The notes beneath the pieces are model-generated. The model worked only from the letters and a program-made list of their open reading frames with translations, was not told the DNA's origin and made no database searches. Below are positions 37,286 to 46,747 of a DNA stretch of 64,000 nt, piece after piece. The stretch comes from Methylobacterium aquaticum (GTDB lineage Bacteria; Pseudomonadota; Alphaproteobacteria; Rhizobiales; Beijerinckiaceae): contig NZ_CP043627.1 in the NCBI RefSeq assembly GCF_016804325.1, positions 3,671,001 through 3,735,000 on the forward strand, in the 5' to 3' direction. Each line of letters starts with the position of its first letter. Position 1 is the stretch's first letter. The translations under genes and the position numbers were made by a program.

Positions 37286-37323
37286 TTGACAGACCGGAAA
37301 CGAAGGCTAACCTGTCCGGACAA
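37286..37323 (+). promoter_or_regulatory. Promoter with GntR operator upstream of the lyase operon
   Basis: A perfect -35 TTGACA at 37286-37291 is followed after 16 bases by TAACCT at 37308-37313. The palindrome CTGTCCGGACAA at 37312-37323 overlaps the -10 end and the expected start site. It matches the divergent-promoter operator at 10 of 12 positions. The arrangement is that of direct repression. Confidence 0.65.
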
Positions 37324-37400
37324 CTGCATCGATGCAGGATGGGGATGCCGCAAAGGCGCCCCGCGCCCTTCGCGCCAGCGGGGCGGCCAGGGAGGAACAG

Positions 37401-38290
37401 ATGGGTCAGGCCCGCAAGCTGCGCGCGCTCCTCGCGCGCCCCGAGATGGTCGTGGCGCCCGGCGCCTATGACGGCATCACCGCGAAGTTCATCGCGCAGG
37501 CGGGCTTTCCGGCGGTCTACATGACCGGGGCGGGCACCGCGGCGGCCCTCGGCTACCCGGATTTCGGCCTCGTGACGATGAGCGAGATGGCGGCCAATGC
37601 CGGCAGCCTCGCGCGCGCCGTCGATGTGCCGGTCATCGCCGACGCCGATACCGGCTACGGCAACGAGCTGAACGTCACCCGCACGATCCAGGAATACGAG
37701 ATGCGCGGCGTCGCCGGCCTGCACATCGAGGACCAGGTGAGCCCGAAGCGCTGCGGCCACCTCGACGGCAAGGAGATCGTGCCGCGCGAGGAGTTCGTGG
37801 CGAAGATCCGCGCCGCCGTGGCGGCCCGGCGCGACCCGGATTTCCTCGTTATCGCCCGAACCGATTCCCGCGCCGTCGCCGGCTTCGACGAGGCGGTGGC
37901 GCGCGCCAACCTCGCGCTTGCCGCCGGCGCCGACATGGCCTTCGTCGAGGCGACGCAGAGCCTCGACGAGATGCGGGCGGTGCCGGCCCAAGTGAGGGGC
38001 CCTTGCCTCCTCAACGTGGTGCGCGGCGGCAAGACCCCCGACATCGCCATGCCGGACGCGCAGGCGATGGGCTACCGGCTGGCGATCCTGCCGAGCCTCC
38101 TGTTCGGGCCGCCATGGAGGCCTTCGACGCGGCCCTGACGACGCTGAGGGAGACCGGCGCCCCGCCGAGCTCGGCCGGTGCGCCGGCGATCCGCGATCGA
38201 TTCCGTCGGCTCGGCGCCGACCAGTGGGAGGACTTGCGGACCCGGTTCCGGGACGGCGACCGCGACGCCCCCGCCGTCGCGGCCGAGTAG
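37401..38290 (+). CDS. PEP mutase/isocitrate lyase-family lyase (2,3-dimethylmalate/methylisocitrate lyase-like, one frameshift)
   Basis: This TIM-barrel enzyme carries the Mg-binding DADTGYG near 81-87 and the catalytic loop KRCGH at 116-120. These place it among lyases that cleave 2-methylisocitrate, 2,3-dimethylmalate, citramalate-like or oxaloacetate substrates to pyruvate (or succinate) plus an acid. ATG at 37401 has GGAGGAA upstream. One G is missing in the run at 38106-38108; after repair the C terminus reads AAMEAFDAALTTLRETG to the stop at 38288-38290, about 296 residues. It is first in an operon with a LeuCD-like hydratase. The exact substrate is unresolved. Confidence 0.85.
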
Positions 38291-38295
38291 ACGCC

Positions 38296-39692
38296 ATGGC
38301 CCGCACCCTCCTCGACAAGCTGTGGGACGCCCACGTCGTCGCCGATCTCGGTGACGGCTGGTCGCTCCTCCACGTCGACCGCCACCTGCTGCACGACCTC
38401 TCGGGCACGGCCGGGCTCGACGCCCTGGCGGCGAGGAGATTGCGGGTGCGCAACCCGGAGCTCGCCTTCGCCACCGCCGACCACGCGGTCTCGAGCGCCC
38501 CCGGCCGGACCGGCGAGAGCTACGCCCCGGGGGCGCCGCTCTGGGCGGGCCTGCGGGCGCGCGCGGCGGAAGCCGGCCTGCACTATTTCGAGCTCGGGCA
38601 AGTCGGCCAGGGCATCGTCCACGTGATGGGGCCGGAACTCGGCATCACCCTGCCGGGCGTCAGCCTGATCTGCGGCGACAGCCATACCTGCACCCATGGC
38701 GGGCTCGGGGCACTGGCCTTCGGCGTCGGCTCGTCGGAACTGACCCACGCGCTCGCCACCCAGACCCTGCGCCAGAAGAAGCCGAAGAGCCTGCGGGTGC
38801 GGTTCGAGGGCGCGATGGGCCGGGGCGTCGCCCCAAGGACCTGATCCTGCACCTGATCGGCCGGCTCGGCGCCGATGCCGGCACGGGCTACGCCGTCGAG
38901 TATGCCGGCTCGGCGGTCCGGGCCCTCGGCATCGAGGGCCGGATGACGGTCTGCAACCTCTCGATCGAGCTCGGCGCCAAGATCGGCTTCGTCGCGCCCG
39001 ACGACACCACCTTCGCCTACGTCGAGGGCCGCCGCTTCGCCCCGAAGGGCGACGACCTCGCCCGGGCCGTTGCCCACTGGCGCACCCTCGCGAGCGATGC
39101 CGACGCGGCGTTCGACCGCGAGGTCGTCGTCGACGTCGCCGAGGTGACGCCGACGGTGACCTGGGGAACCAGCCCCGAGCACGCCATCGCGATCGACGCG
39201 GCGATCCCCGATCCGCAGGGAGCGCCGGATCCCGAGCGGCGCGAGGCCTGGCGGGCGGCGCTCGACTACATGGGCCTCGAGCCGGGCCGGCCGCTCGCCG
39301 GTACCCCGGTCGACTGGGTGTTCATCGGCTCCTGCACCAATTCCCGGATCGAGGACCTGCGTGAGGCCGCCGCCCTCGCCCGCGGGCGCCACGTCGCGCC
39401 CGGCGTCACCGCCTGGGTGGTGCCGGGATCCGAGCGCGTGAAGCGCGACGCCGAGGCCGAGGGGCTCGACCGGGTGTTCCGCGAGGCGGGCTTCGCCTGG
39501 CGCGAGCCGGGCTGCAGCCTCTGCGTCGCCGCGAACGGCGAGCGGGTGCCGCCGGGGGCGCGCGCCGTCTCGACCTCGAACCGCAACTTCGTCGGACGCC
39601 AGGGCCCGGGCGCGCGCACCCACCTCGCGAGCCCCGCCATGGCGGTGGCGGCGGCGGTCACCGGCGCGATCACCGACGTGAGGCGGATCTGA
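38296..39692 (+). CDS. LeuC-like aconitase-family hydratase, large subunit (one frameshift)
   Basis: The repaired protein has 465 residues, the length of bacterial LeuC. It begins MARTLLDKLWDAHVV and contains ICGDSHTCTHGGLGALAFGVGSSE. The three [4Fe-4S] cysteines lie in GSCTNSRIEDL and PGCSLCVAANG, near residues 346, 405 and 408. One C is missing in the run at 38831-38834, splitting the frame. The segment after the iron-sulfur cysteines (CVAANG where LeuC usually has CLxMNP) differs from housekeeping LeuC. No leuA or leuB is nearby and the gene sits in a GntR-controlled catabolic operon, so a role in citraconate, dimethylmaleate or similar hydration is more likely than leucine synthesis. Confidence 0.85.
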
Positions 39693-40297
39693 TGCAGCCC
39701 CTCACCGCCGTCACCGGCCCGGCAGCGCCCTTCTTGGAGCCGAACGTCAACACCGACGTCATCATCCGCATCGAGCGCCTGACCGGGGTGCCGCGGGAGG
39801 ATCTCGGCCGCTACGCCTTCGAGGCGCTGCGGCACGCGCAAGGGGGCGATCCCGCCTTCGTCCTCGACACGCCTCCCTTCCGCGGCGCGCCGATCCTGAT
39901 CGCCGGGCGCAACTTCGGCTGCGGCTCGTCGCGCGAGGGCGCGGTCTGGGCGCTGATGGGACTGGGATTACGGGCCGTCATCGCCGAGAGCTTCGGCGAC
40001 ATCTTCTTCAACAACTGCTTCCAGAACGGCCTGCTGCCGGTCGTGCTGCCGAAGGACGCGGTCGATCGGCTCGCCGCCGCGGCGAGGACGGGAGAGCCCG
40101 TCACCGTCGACCTCGTCGCCCGGGAGGTGCGCGCACCGTCCGGCGAGGGCCTCCCGTTCGCGATCGATCCGCAGCGGCGGCAGGCCCTCCTGGACGGCCT
40201 CGACGAGATCGGCGCCACGCTGACGCGCGAGGCCGAGATCACCGCGTGGCAGGCGCGCGACCGCGCCGCGCGGCCCTGGATCTGGGCCACCGCCTGA
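39692..40297 (+). CDS. LeuD-like aconitase-family hydratase, small subunit
   Basis: The 201-residue protein is the swivel domain that pairs with the LeuC-like subunit. It has NVNTDVIIRIERLTG at the start and the AGRNFGCGSSREGAVWALMGLGLRAVIAESFGDIFFNNCFQNGLLPV block typical of LeuD. Where housekeeping LeuD usually has IIPKQFLK, this protein has IIRIERLTG, a change near the active-site entrance that suggests a different substrate. Its ATG overlaps the LeuC-like stop in TGATG, so the two subunits are translationally coupled. Confidence 0.88.
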   Translation: MQPLTAVTGPAAPFLEPNVNTDVIIRIERLTGVPREDLGRYAFEALRHAQGGDPAFVLDTPPFRGAPILIAGRNFGCGSSREGAVWALMGLGLRAVIAESFGDIFFNNCFQNGLLPVVLPKDAVDRLAAAARTGEPVTVDLVAREVRAPSGEGLPFAIDPQRRQALLDGLDEIGATLTREAEITAWQARDRAARPWIWATA

Positions 40298-40338
40298 CGA
40301 CGACGTCGAAGAAAAGCCGGCAGAACGGGAGAGAAGCG

Positions 40339-41321
40339 ATGATCGTGAGAACCTTGCGGGCCGGCGCCGTGAGCCTGCTGCTCGCCGGCGCGGCCCTCGC
40401 CGCCCTGCCGGCCCGGGCCGAGACCATCACGGTCACGCATTGGGGCTCGGCCTTCTACGGCGCGCCCTACGCGGTGGCGCTGGAGAAGGGCTTCTTCAAG
40501 AAGCGCGGCCTCGACATCACCGGCTTCCTCACCTCGGCCGGCGGCGGCACCTCGGTGCGCAACACGCTCGCCGGCGAGGTGCCGTTCGGCGAGGTGGCGC
40601 TGCCGGCGGCCATCCTGGCGATCCAGTCCGGCCAGCCGATCAAGATCATCAGCGGCGGCGTCGAGAGCGTCGAGGACATCCTCTGGATCACGCAACCCGA
40701 CGGCAAGGTCGGCTCGCTCGCCGACCTCAAGGGCAGGAAGGTCGCCTACACGGCGCCGGGCTCGGTCACCAACATGATCATCCTCAACTGCCTGCAGAAG
40801 GCGGGGCTGGAGCAGAAGGACCTGCAGCTCGTGGCGGCTGGCGATCTCGGCGCCAACCTGTCGGCGGTGCTCAACCGCGCGGTCGACGCCGCGATGTCGG
40901 GCGAACCGCTGTGGTCGGGTAACCAGGGCAAGGTCAAGGCGGCGTTCTGGGCCAAGGACTGCATGAACCCGGCGCTCACCCAGACCGTGGGCATCACCAC
41001 GGCCGAATTCGCCAAGACCGGCGGCGACAAGCTGCGCGCCCTGATCGAGGCCCGGCGCGAGGGCGTCGCCTACATCAAGGCTCATCCGGACGAGGCGGCC
41101 GACATCGTCGCCAAGGCCTATAGCGGCGACCCGAAGGTGTTCCGCGAGGTGTTCAAGCACTTCGTCGGCTTCGAGTACTTCGGCGATGGCCGGCTGCGCT
41201 ACGACAACATGAACCGCATGCTCGACGGCATGAAGCTCGTCGGCCGCCTCAAGGGGCGGTCGAATGGGGCCAGGTCGTCGACACGTCCTTCCTGCCGAAA
41301 GACCTCCAGGCCTCGCAGTAG
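40339..41321 (+). CDS. ABC transporter substrate-binding protein, NMT1/TauA/SsuA family (one frameshift)
   Basis: This periplasmic protein has a signal peptide ending LPARAE and the NMT1-like opening ITVTHWGSAFYGAPYAVALEKGFFKKRGLD. One G is missing in the run at 41253-41256; after repair the tail reads VEWGQVVDTSFLPKDLQASQ and stops at 41319-41321, giving about 327 residues. The family binds sulfonates, pyrimidine precursors, nitrate or small organic acids. It is followed by its ATPase and two permeases in the same operon as the lyase and hydratase, so it probably brings in the pathway substrate. Confidence 0.87.
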
Positions 41322-41330
41322 GGAGCCGTC

Positions 41331-42161
41331 ATGGCCGTCGTTGCCCTCAGCGCCGATCCCCGCGGGATGTCCGCCGAGACCCGCGAGATCCACGCCGCCC
41401 TGCGCGGGGTCACCCGCGTCTACGGCCGGCTCGCGGCCCTCGGCCCCCTCGACCTCGACCTCGTCAAGGGCGAGTTCTTCTCGGTCGTCGGCCCGTCCGG
41501 CTGCGGCAAGTCCACCCTGCTCGACGTCCTGTCCGGGCTCGGGCGGCCGAATGCCGGCAGCGTGACCTTCGAGGGCGCGCCGGTCGCCGGCGTGCCGGAC
41601 GGGATCGGCATCGTGTTCCAGGAGGACGCCTCGTTCCCCTGGCTCACCGTCCGCGACAACGTCGCCTTCGGGCTCAGGCGGGCCGGGGCCGATCCGGCCG
41701 AGATCGCCCGCCGGGTCGATTACGCCCTCGGCTTCATGGGGCTGACCGACTTCGCGGGCGCCTATCCGGCGCAGCTCTCGGGCGGCATGCGCCAGCGGGT
41801 CTGCATCGCCCGCACCCTGGTGACGCAGCCGCGCCTGATCCTGCTCGACGAGCCGTTCGGGGCGCTCGACCAGCAGACGCGCCTGCTGATGGGCGACGAG
41901 CTCCTGCGGCTGTGGCGCGAGACCGGCGCCACGGTGCTCCTCATCACCCACGCCCTCGACGAGGCGGCGATGCTGTCCGACCGCATCGGCGTGATGTCGT
42001 CGCGGCCCGGCCGCTTCATCGAGATCGTCGAGACCGGCTGGCCGCGCGAGCGCGACAGCCGCATCGTGGCGGAGGAGCGCTTCGGCCAGGTCACCGCCCG
42101 GCTGTGGTCGCACCTGCGCGAGGAATCGCTGAAGGCGATCGGCAAGAAGAGCGCATCATGA
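41331..42161 (+). CDS. ABC transporter ATP-binding protein (TauB/SsuB type)
   Basis: The 276-residue ATPase has Walker A GPSGCGKST, the Q-loop segment GIVFQEDASFPWLTVRDNV, signature LSGGMRQRVCIARTLV and Walker B LILLDEPFGALD. The PWLTVRDNV pattern is typical of nitrate/sulfonate-class importers. It follows the binding protein by nine bases and overlaps the first permease in ATGA. It drives import by the two permeases that follow. Confidence 0.92.
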   Translation: MAVVALSADPRGMSAETREIHAALRGVTRVYGRLAALGPLDLDLVKGEFFSVVGPSGCGKSTLLDVLSGLGRPNAGSVTFEGAPVAGVPDGIGIVFQEDASFPWLTVRDNVAFGLRRAGADPAEIARRVDYALGFMGLTDFAGAYPAQLSGGMRQRVCIARTLVTQPRLILLDEPFGALDQQTRLLMGDELLRLWRETGATVLLITHALDEAAMLSDRIGVMSSRPGRFIEIVETGWPRERDSRIVAEERFGQVTARLWSHLREESLKAIGKKSAS

Positions 42162-42919
42162 CGCGGGAGCGCGCCGTCACCCTGACCCGCATCGCCTGGA
42201 TCGCCGGCTTCGTCGTGCTGCTCGAGGCGGTGTGCCGCCTGCACCTCGTCAACCCGCTGACCCTGATCCCGCCGAGCGAGATGGCCACGACCCTGTGGGG
42301 GATGCTCGCCTCCGGCGAGATCGCCGGCGACATCGCCCGCACCTTCTCCACCGTGGCGGTCGCCGTGGTGCTGGCGGTGGCGATCGGATTCGCCCTGGGC
42401 GTCGCGATCCACGCCCTGCCGCGGGTCCGGCAGGGTCTCGATCCGCTGCTGGCCTCGTACTACTCGATCCCGACCTTCGTCTTCTACCCGCTCTTCGTCG
42501 CCATCTTCGGGCTCAACAGCGTGCCGCTGATCGTGCTCGGCATGGCGTTCGGGGTGCCGGCGATGATCCTCGCCACCCTCAACGGGCTCGACCGGGTGCC
42601 GCGGGTGCTGATGCGCACCGCCCGGTCTTATAGGCTCGGGCGGCTTTCCACCCTCGCCCACGTGGTGATGCCGAGCGCCCTGCCCTACCTGCTCACCGGC
42701 GTGAAGCTGGCGCTCGCCTACGCCTTCATCGGCATCATCGCGGGCGAGTTCATCCTGGCCGATGCCGGGCTCGGCCACGCCATCGCCTATGCCTATGACG
42801 GCTTCGAGAACCGCACGATGTACGCCTTGATGCTGTTCGTGCTCGTGGTGGTCACGGGACTGAACATGACCCTGCACGCCTGGGAGGGCCGCCTGATGCG
42901 CCGGCGCGCACGCGCATGA
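42158..42919 (+). CDS. ABC transporter permease (TauC/SsuC type), first of two
   Basis: The 253-residue inner-membrane protein has about six hydrophobic segments and the EAA-type loop VLMRTARSYRLGRLSTLAHVVMPSALPYLLTGVK typical of the BPD-1 permeases of nitrate/sulfonate importers. ATG at 42158 overlaps the ATPase stop, and its stop overlaps the second permease start. Having two different permeases points to a heterodimeric channel. Confidence 0.9.
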   Translation: MTRERAVTLTRIAWIAGFVVLLEAVCRLHLVNPLTLIPPSEMATTLWGMLASGEIAGDIARTFSTVAVAVVLAVAIGFALGVAIHALPRVRQGLDPLLASYYSIPTFVFYPLFVAIFGLNSVPLIVLGMAFGVPAMILATLNGLDRVPRVLMRTARSYRLGRLSTLAHVVMPSALPYLLTGVKLALAYAFIGIIAGEFILADAGLGHAIAYAYDGFENRTMYALMLFVLVVVTGLNMTLHAWEGRLMRRRARA

Positions 42920-43704
42920 GCGGCTCCGCCGCGCTCTCCGCCAGAGCCTCGGCAGCCCGCCCGCGCGGCCCGTGGCTCCTCGACGGGCTCGTCACCGTCG
43001 TCGTGCTGCTGGGCCTGTGGCAGGGGCTCCACGCCTACGCCGGCGAGGCGGCGATCGCGTCGCCGCTCGCGGCCTTCCGGCACCTGTCGGGCCTTCTCGC
43101 GAGTGCCGGCTTCTGGTCGCATGCCGGCGCCACGCTCACCGCCTTCGCGGGGGCCCTCGTGATCTCGGCGCTGCTGGGCATCGGGCTCGGGCTGATCCTG
43201 GGCCTGCGCCGCTTCGCCGGCGAGGTCGCCGAGCCGATCCTGGCCGGCCTCTACTCGATCCCGAAGGTCACGCTGTACCCGGTGATCCTGCTGGTCTTCG
43301 GCCTCGGCCTCGGCGCCAAGGTGGCGTTCGGAGTGATCCACGGCGTGATCCCGATCACGCTGTTCACCTTGACGGCGATGAAGGGCATCAACCCGGTGCT
43401 GATTCGCACCGCCCGGGCGATGCGCCTGAGCCAGGCCGCGACGATCCGCACGATCCTCGCCCCCGCCGTGCTGCCCGAGATCGTCACGGGCCTGCGGGTC
43501 GGGTTCTCGCTGACGCTCCTCGGGGTGCTGGTCGGCGAGATGTTCGCCTCGCAGAAGGGTCTCGGCTTCCTGATCGTCAACGGCATCAGCCTCCACAACG
43601 TGCAGCAGACGACCGCGGTGATCCTGATGCTGGTGATCGTCGCGGTGGCGGCGAACGGCGTGCTGCTGTGGCTCGACCGCCGGTTCATCCACCGCGCCGC
43701 CTGA
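42916..43704 (+). CDS. ABC transporter permease (TauC/SsuC type), second of two
   Basis: The 262-residue permease has six membrane segments and the EAA loop VLIRTARAMRLSQAATIRTILAPAVLPEIVTGLRVG. ATG at 42916 overlaps the previous stop. It is the last gene of the lyase-hydratase-importer operon; the AT-rich intergenic stretch and the hairpin at 44219-44242 follow. Confidence 0.9.
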   Translation: MSGSAALSARASAARPRGPWLLDGLVTVVVLLGLWQGLHAYAGEAAIASPLAAFRHLSGLLASAGFWSHAGATLTAFAGALVISALLGIGLGLILGLRRFAGEVAEPILAGLYSIPKVTLYPVILLVFGLGLGAKVAFGVIHGVIPITLFTLTAMKGINPVLIRTARAMRLSQAATIRTILAPAVLPEIVTGLRVGFSLTLLGVLVGEMFASQKGLGFLIVNGISLHNVQQTTAVILMLVIVAVAANGVLLWLDRRFIHRAA

Positions 43705-43859
43705 GCGCAGTGCCCGACCGCGCTCACGAAGGGATGGTACTTCTTGCCCATATCATAGCCGGACGGGTCGATCGTGCGCCCCCTCTTTCCGCGCTCTCGA
43801 CGCATTGGCTGTCAATGATCGCTGCCGTTGGGCCGGCCTCGCGTCCTGCTTGTTGGCGG

Positions 43860-44217
43860 CAGATAACGTGAAAGAAGCGAGGGATGCGCAGGATATTTCC
43901 ACAATAATAAATTAGATCAACTCAGCTATACGCTATGGAGAGAGGGGAAACATATTTCTTGTTGGTGTGCAATTGGAGCATAGTGACAATTAATTCATCA
44001 ACAAATTGACTGCTGTACCAATATCAACAGTTATTTCGCTTCCTCCGCGTTGGGCAGGGCGGAGAAGGGGAGAAACAAGCACCAATTCCTCATCCATCAA
44101 ATCGGTGGGATAGCGAATCTTGCTGCACTCTTACCACTGGCCGGTAATTGCCTGCTACCGATAATAAGTTGTAATAGAAATTATATTTACAAATTACATA
44201 TCGATTTAATCAATGTC
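43860..44217. other. AT-rich intergenic island
   Basis: About 360 bases between the convergent permease and cynS genes are clearly AT-rich (runs such as ACAATAATAAATTAGATC and ATAATAAGTTGTAATAG), in sharp contrast to the rest of the window. I see no supported gene or RNA. A plus-strand frame starting near 44050 crosses into cynS antisense and has no recognisable domain. Confidence 0.6.
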
Positions 44218-44218
44218 A

Positions 44219-44242
44219 GCCGGCCCCGCAAACGAGGCCGGC
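44219..44242. terminator. Hairpin terminator between convergent operons
   Basis: GCCGGCC and GGCCGGC form a perfect seven-pair stem around ten bases, followed on the plus strand by GACTTTTA. It lies 12 bases beyond the cynS stop. The T run favours plus-strand termination, but with convergent genes it may serve both directions. Confidence 0.65.
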
Positions 44243-44253
44243 GACTTTTATGC

Positions 44254-44742
44254 CTATCCTTCCTTGAAGCCGTATTCGGGAACGCCCTCTTCGTTGCCGT
44301 AGTATTTATAGGGCAAAAACTTGCCCGACAGGCTCATCTTGACCCGATCGCCCTTGTTGTTGGGCTCACGCTCCATCGTCATGTTGAAGTCGATTGCCGA
44401 CATGATGCCATCGCCGAAGTCCTCCTGGATCAGCTCCTTCCAGGTGGTGCCGTAGACCATCACCAGCTCGTAGAAGCGGTAGATCAGCGGATCGGTCGGC
44501 GGCATCTGGGGGATCGAGCCGCGATAGGGCGCCTCGTTCAGCATCCGCTCCTCGGCCTGCGTCAGCCCGAACAGGGCGGCGGCTTTCGCCGCTTGCGCCT
44601 TCGGAAGCTTCATCTGGCCCATGCAGGCGGCGGTGATCAGGATCGGCGAGATACCGCCGATCTCCTCCTGGATATATTTCCAGGTCCAGCCCTTCTCGCG
44701 CTTGATGTCGAGCAGCTTCTCGGTGAGGTCTTCGCGCTTCAT
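44254..44742 (-). CDS. cynS: Cyanate hydratase (cyanase)
   Basis: Cyanase converts cyanate and bicarbonate to carbamate and CO2, with carbamate decaying to ammonia and CO2. The 162-residue protein matches the family over its length, with a helical N-terminal domain and the C-terminal catalytic part. Catalytic Arg89, Glu92 and Ser115 lie in IYRFYELV and MSAIDF, a constant offset of seven from the E. coli Arg96, Glu99 and Ser122. ATG at 44742 has GGAGAGA upstream; longer starts have no support. It is the last gene of the binding protein-permease-ATPase-cynS operon, so imported cyanate is its substrate and ammonia the useful product. Confidence 0.97.
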   Translation of the reverse strand: MKREDLTEKLLDIKREKGWTWKYIQEEIGGISPILITAACMGQMKLPKAQAAKAAALFGLTQAEERMLNEAPYRGSIPQMPPTDPLIYRFYELVMVYGTTWKELIQEDFGDGIMSAIDFNMTMEREPNNKGDRVKMSLSGKFLPYKYYGNEEGVPEYGFKEG

Positions 44743-44916
44743 GAGGGTCTCTCCATGGAAATCGGGCCGTCCCGCGGGGCGGCGCGTGGCAGGACTCGGA
44801 ATTGGACGGGAGGCATTCAACTCCCCACGCCCCATCCCGTTCGGCGCGGTCCCGGGCACCGGTCGTAGAAGGTGGCGCGGCGTCGTCCCCGGGACCGGAA
44901 GGGGTGGTGGCGCCGG

Positions 44917-45893
44917 TCAGGCCCGGCGGGAGGGCGGCTCTGCCGCGATCGCGGCGGCATCGGCCTCGCTGAGCGACGGGCGGACGACCGGCGGGTGGCG
45001 CTGGTCGTAACCGGCCGGCATCGCGTCGCGCAGGGTCTTCGAGCGCGACACGAGGAAGTCGATCAGGTGGTTGCGGAGCGCATAGTAGCCCGGCGCGTGG
45101 TGGAGCTGGGTGCGGTCGCGGTCCCTCTGTAGCGGGTTCTCGACGATCTCGGCGACCTTCGCCTCCGGACCGTTCGTCATCAGGACGATCCGGTCGGCGA
45201 GGTAGATCGCCTCGTCCACGTCGTGGGTGATCATGAACACAGTCTGACCGGTCTCGACGCAGATGCGGCGCACCTCGTCCTGCAGCGTGCCGCGGGTCAG
45301 CGCGTCGAGAGCCGAGAACGGCTCGTCCATCAAGAGGATCTTGGGCTCGATCGACAGGGCGCGGGCGATGCCGACGCGCTGCTTCATGCCGCCCGACAAT
45401 TCGGACGGCTTTTTGTGCTCGGACCCAGCGAGCCCGACCGTAGCGATCGCTTTCTTCGCCCGTGCCTCGATCTCGGCCTTCGGCGCCTTGCGCCAACGCG
45501 ACGACACCGCGTAGGCGACGTTGCCGAGCACGCTGCGCCACGGCAGCAGGGCGTGACCCTGGAAGATCACTGCCCGGTCGAGGCTGGTGCCCTGGAGCGC
45601 CTGCCCGTCGACGATCACCGCACCCTCGGACGGCGCCTCAAGCCCTGCCAGAATGTTCAGTACCGTCGTCTTGCCGCAGCCGGAATGTCCGATCATGCAG
45701 ACGAATTCGCCGCGCCGCATCGGCAGCCACAGGTTCTCGAAGATCGTCGTCGTCTTACCCCCGGCGCAGGATAGCGCCGGGCAATCCCCTCGATCGAGAT
45801 GAATTTTTCGGAAGTGGACATGCGGCCGGTCCCGGCATTCTGGTCGGGGACGGCACCGGAGATGCGCCGCACGAAGGGAAGGAGCTTGCTCAT
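44917..45893 (-). CDS. Cyanate/nitrate-type ABC transporter ATP-binding protein (one frameshift)
   Basis: This NrtD/CynD-like ATPase has the opening [16 protein letters not shown] in one frame and [31 protein letters not shown] in the next. One G is missing in the run at 45758-45762. After repair it runs from ATG 45893 to 44917, about 325 residues. Walker A GHSGCGKT, signature [15 protein letters not shown] and Walker [13 protein letters not shown] are intact. It lies between the permease and cynS genes and energises cyanate import. If translation began at the internal ATG 45720, the first beta strand would be missing, which argues for the repaired form. Confidence 0.85.
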
Positions 45894-45904
45894 GGTCTTG
45901 CGCC

Positions 45905-46744
45905 TCACTCGGGGAAGGTGACGAGGCGCTGAGCGCGGGCGAGCAACTGGTCGAGGATCATGCCGACGACGCCGATCAACAGGATCGACGTGATCACGTT
46001 GGTGATCGAGAGGTTGTTCCACTCGTTCCAGACGAAGTAGCCGATGCCGGTGCCGCCAACGAGCATCTCGGCCGCGACGATGACGAGCCAGGCGATGCCG
46101 ATCGAGATGCGCATGCCGGTGAGGATGGTCGGGGCAGCCGCCGGCAGGATCACCGTGAAGGCGCGCCGGACCGGTCCGACCTCGAGCGTGCGGGCGACGT
46201 TGAGCCATTCCTTGCGGGTGGTCGACACGCCGAACACCGTGTTGATCAGCATCGGCCACAAGGAGCAGATGAAGATCACGAAGATCGCCGACAGCCCCGA
46301 ATCCTTGATCGTGTAGAGGGCGAGCGGCATCCAGGCGAGCGGCGAGACCGGTTTCAGGATCTGGATGTAGGGGTCGAGCGCGCGGCTCATCAGCGGCGAC
46401 ATGCCGATCAGGAAGCCGACGGGAATCGCGACCAGCACCGCAAGCCCGTAGCCGAGCGCGACGCGCCCGATCGAGTAGGCGAGCTGGATGCCGAGCCCCT
46501 TGTCGTTCGGGCCGCGGTCGTAGAACGGGTCCTTCAGGTGCCGCCAGAGCGTCGCGCCGACATCGAGCGGGCCCGGCATCGCCGATTTGCCGGTGGTGGC
46601 GGTGGCGCCCATCAGGGCGGCGTATTCGGGGTCCATCGCCTCGGTCTTGGCGGTCCCACTCACCGCGACCTGCCAGACGAGCAGGATCGCGGCAAGCAGC
46701 GTCAGGGCGAGGACCGCGGCGCGGATATTGAGTGAGCGCGTCAT
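45905..46744 (-). CDS. Cyanate/nitrate-type ABC transporter permease (NrtB-like)
   Basis: The 279-residue inner-membrane protein has an N-terminal anchor helix, a long periplasmic stretch, and six helices with the loop [50 protein letters not shown]. That loop is diagnostic of NrtB/CynB-type permeases. It starts four bases after the binding-protein stop and precedes the ATPase. It probably forms a homodimeric channel for cyanate. Confidence 0.92.
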   Translation of the reverse strand: MTRSLNIRAAVLALTLLAAILLVWQVAVSGTAKTEAMDPEYAALMGATATTGKSAMPGPLDVGATLWRHLKDPFYDRGPNDKGLGIQLAYSIGRVALGYGLAVLVAIPVGFLIGMSPLMSRALDPYIQILKPVSPLAWMPLALYTIKDSGLSAIFVIFICSLWPMLINTVFGVSTTRKEWLNVARTLEVGPVRRAFTVILPAAAPTILTGMRISIGIAWLVIVAAEMLVGGTGIGYFVWNEWNNLSITNVITSILLIGVVGMILDQLLARAQRLVTFPE

Positions 46745-46747
46745 GAT

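Noticed and set aside
38296..40297. leuC/leuD of leucine biosynthesis
   Set aside because: Motifs and lengths match, but there is no leuA or leuB nearby, key substrate-region residues differ, and the pair lies in a GntR-controlled catabolic and transport operon.
44050..44868. Plus-strand frame crossing the AT-rich island and antisense to cynS
   Set aside because: No domain and no good ribosome binding site; most of it is antisense to the well-supported cyanase gene.
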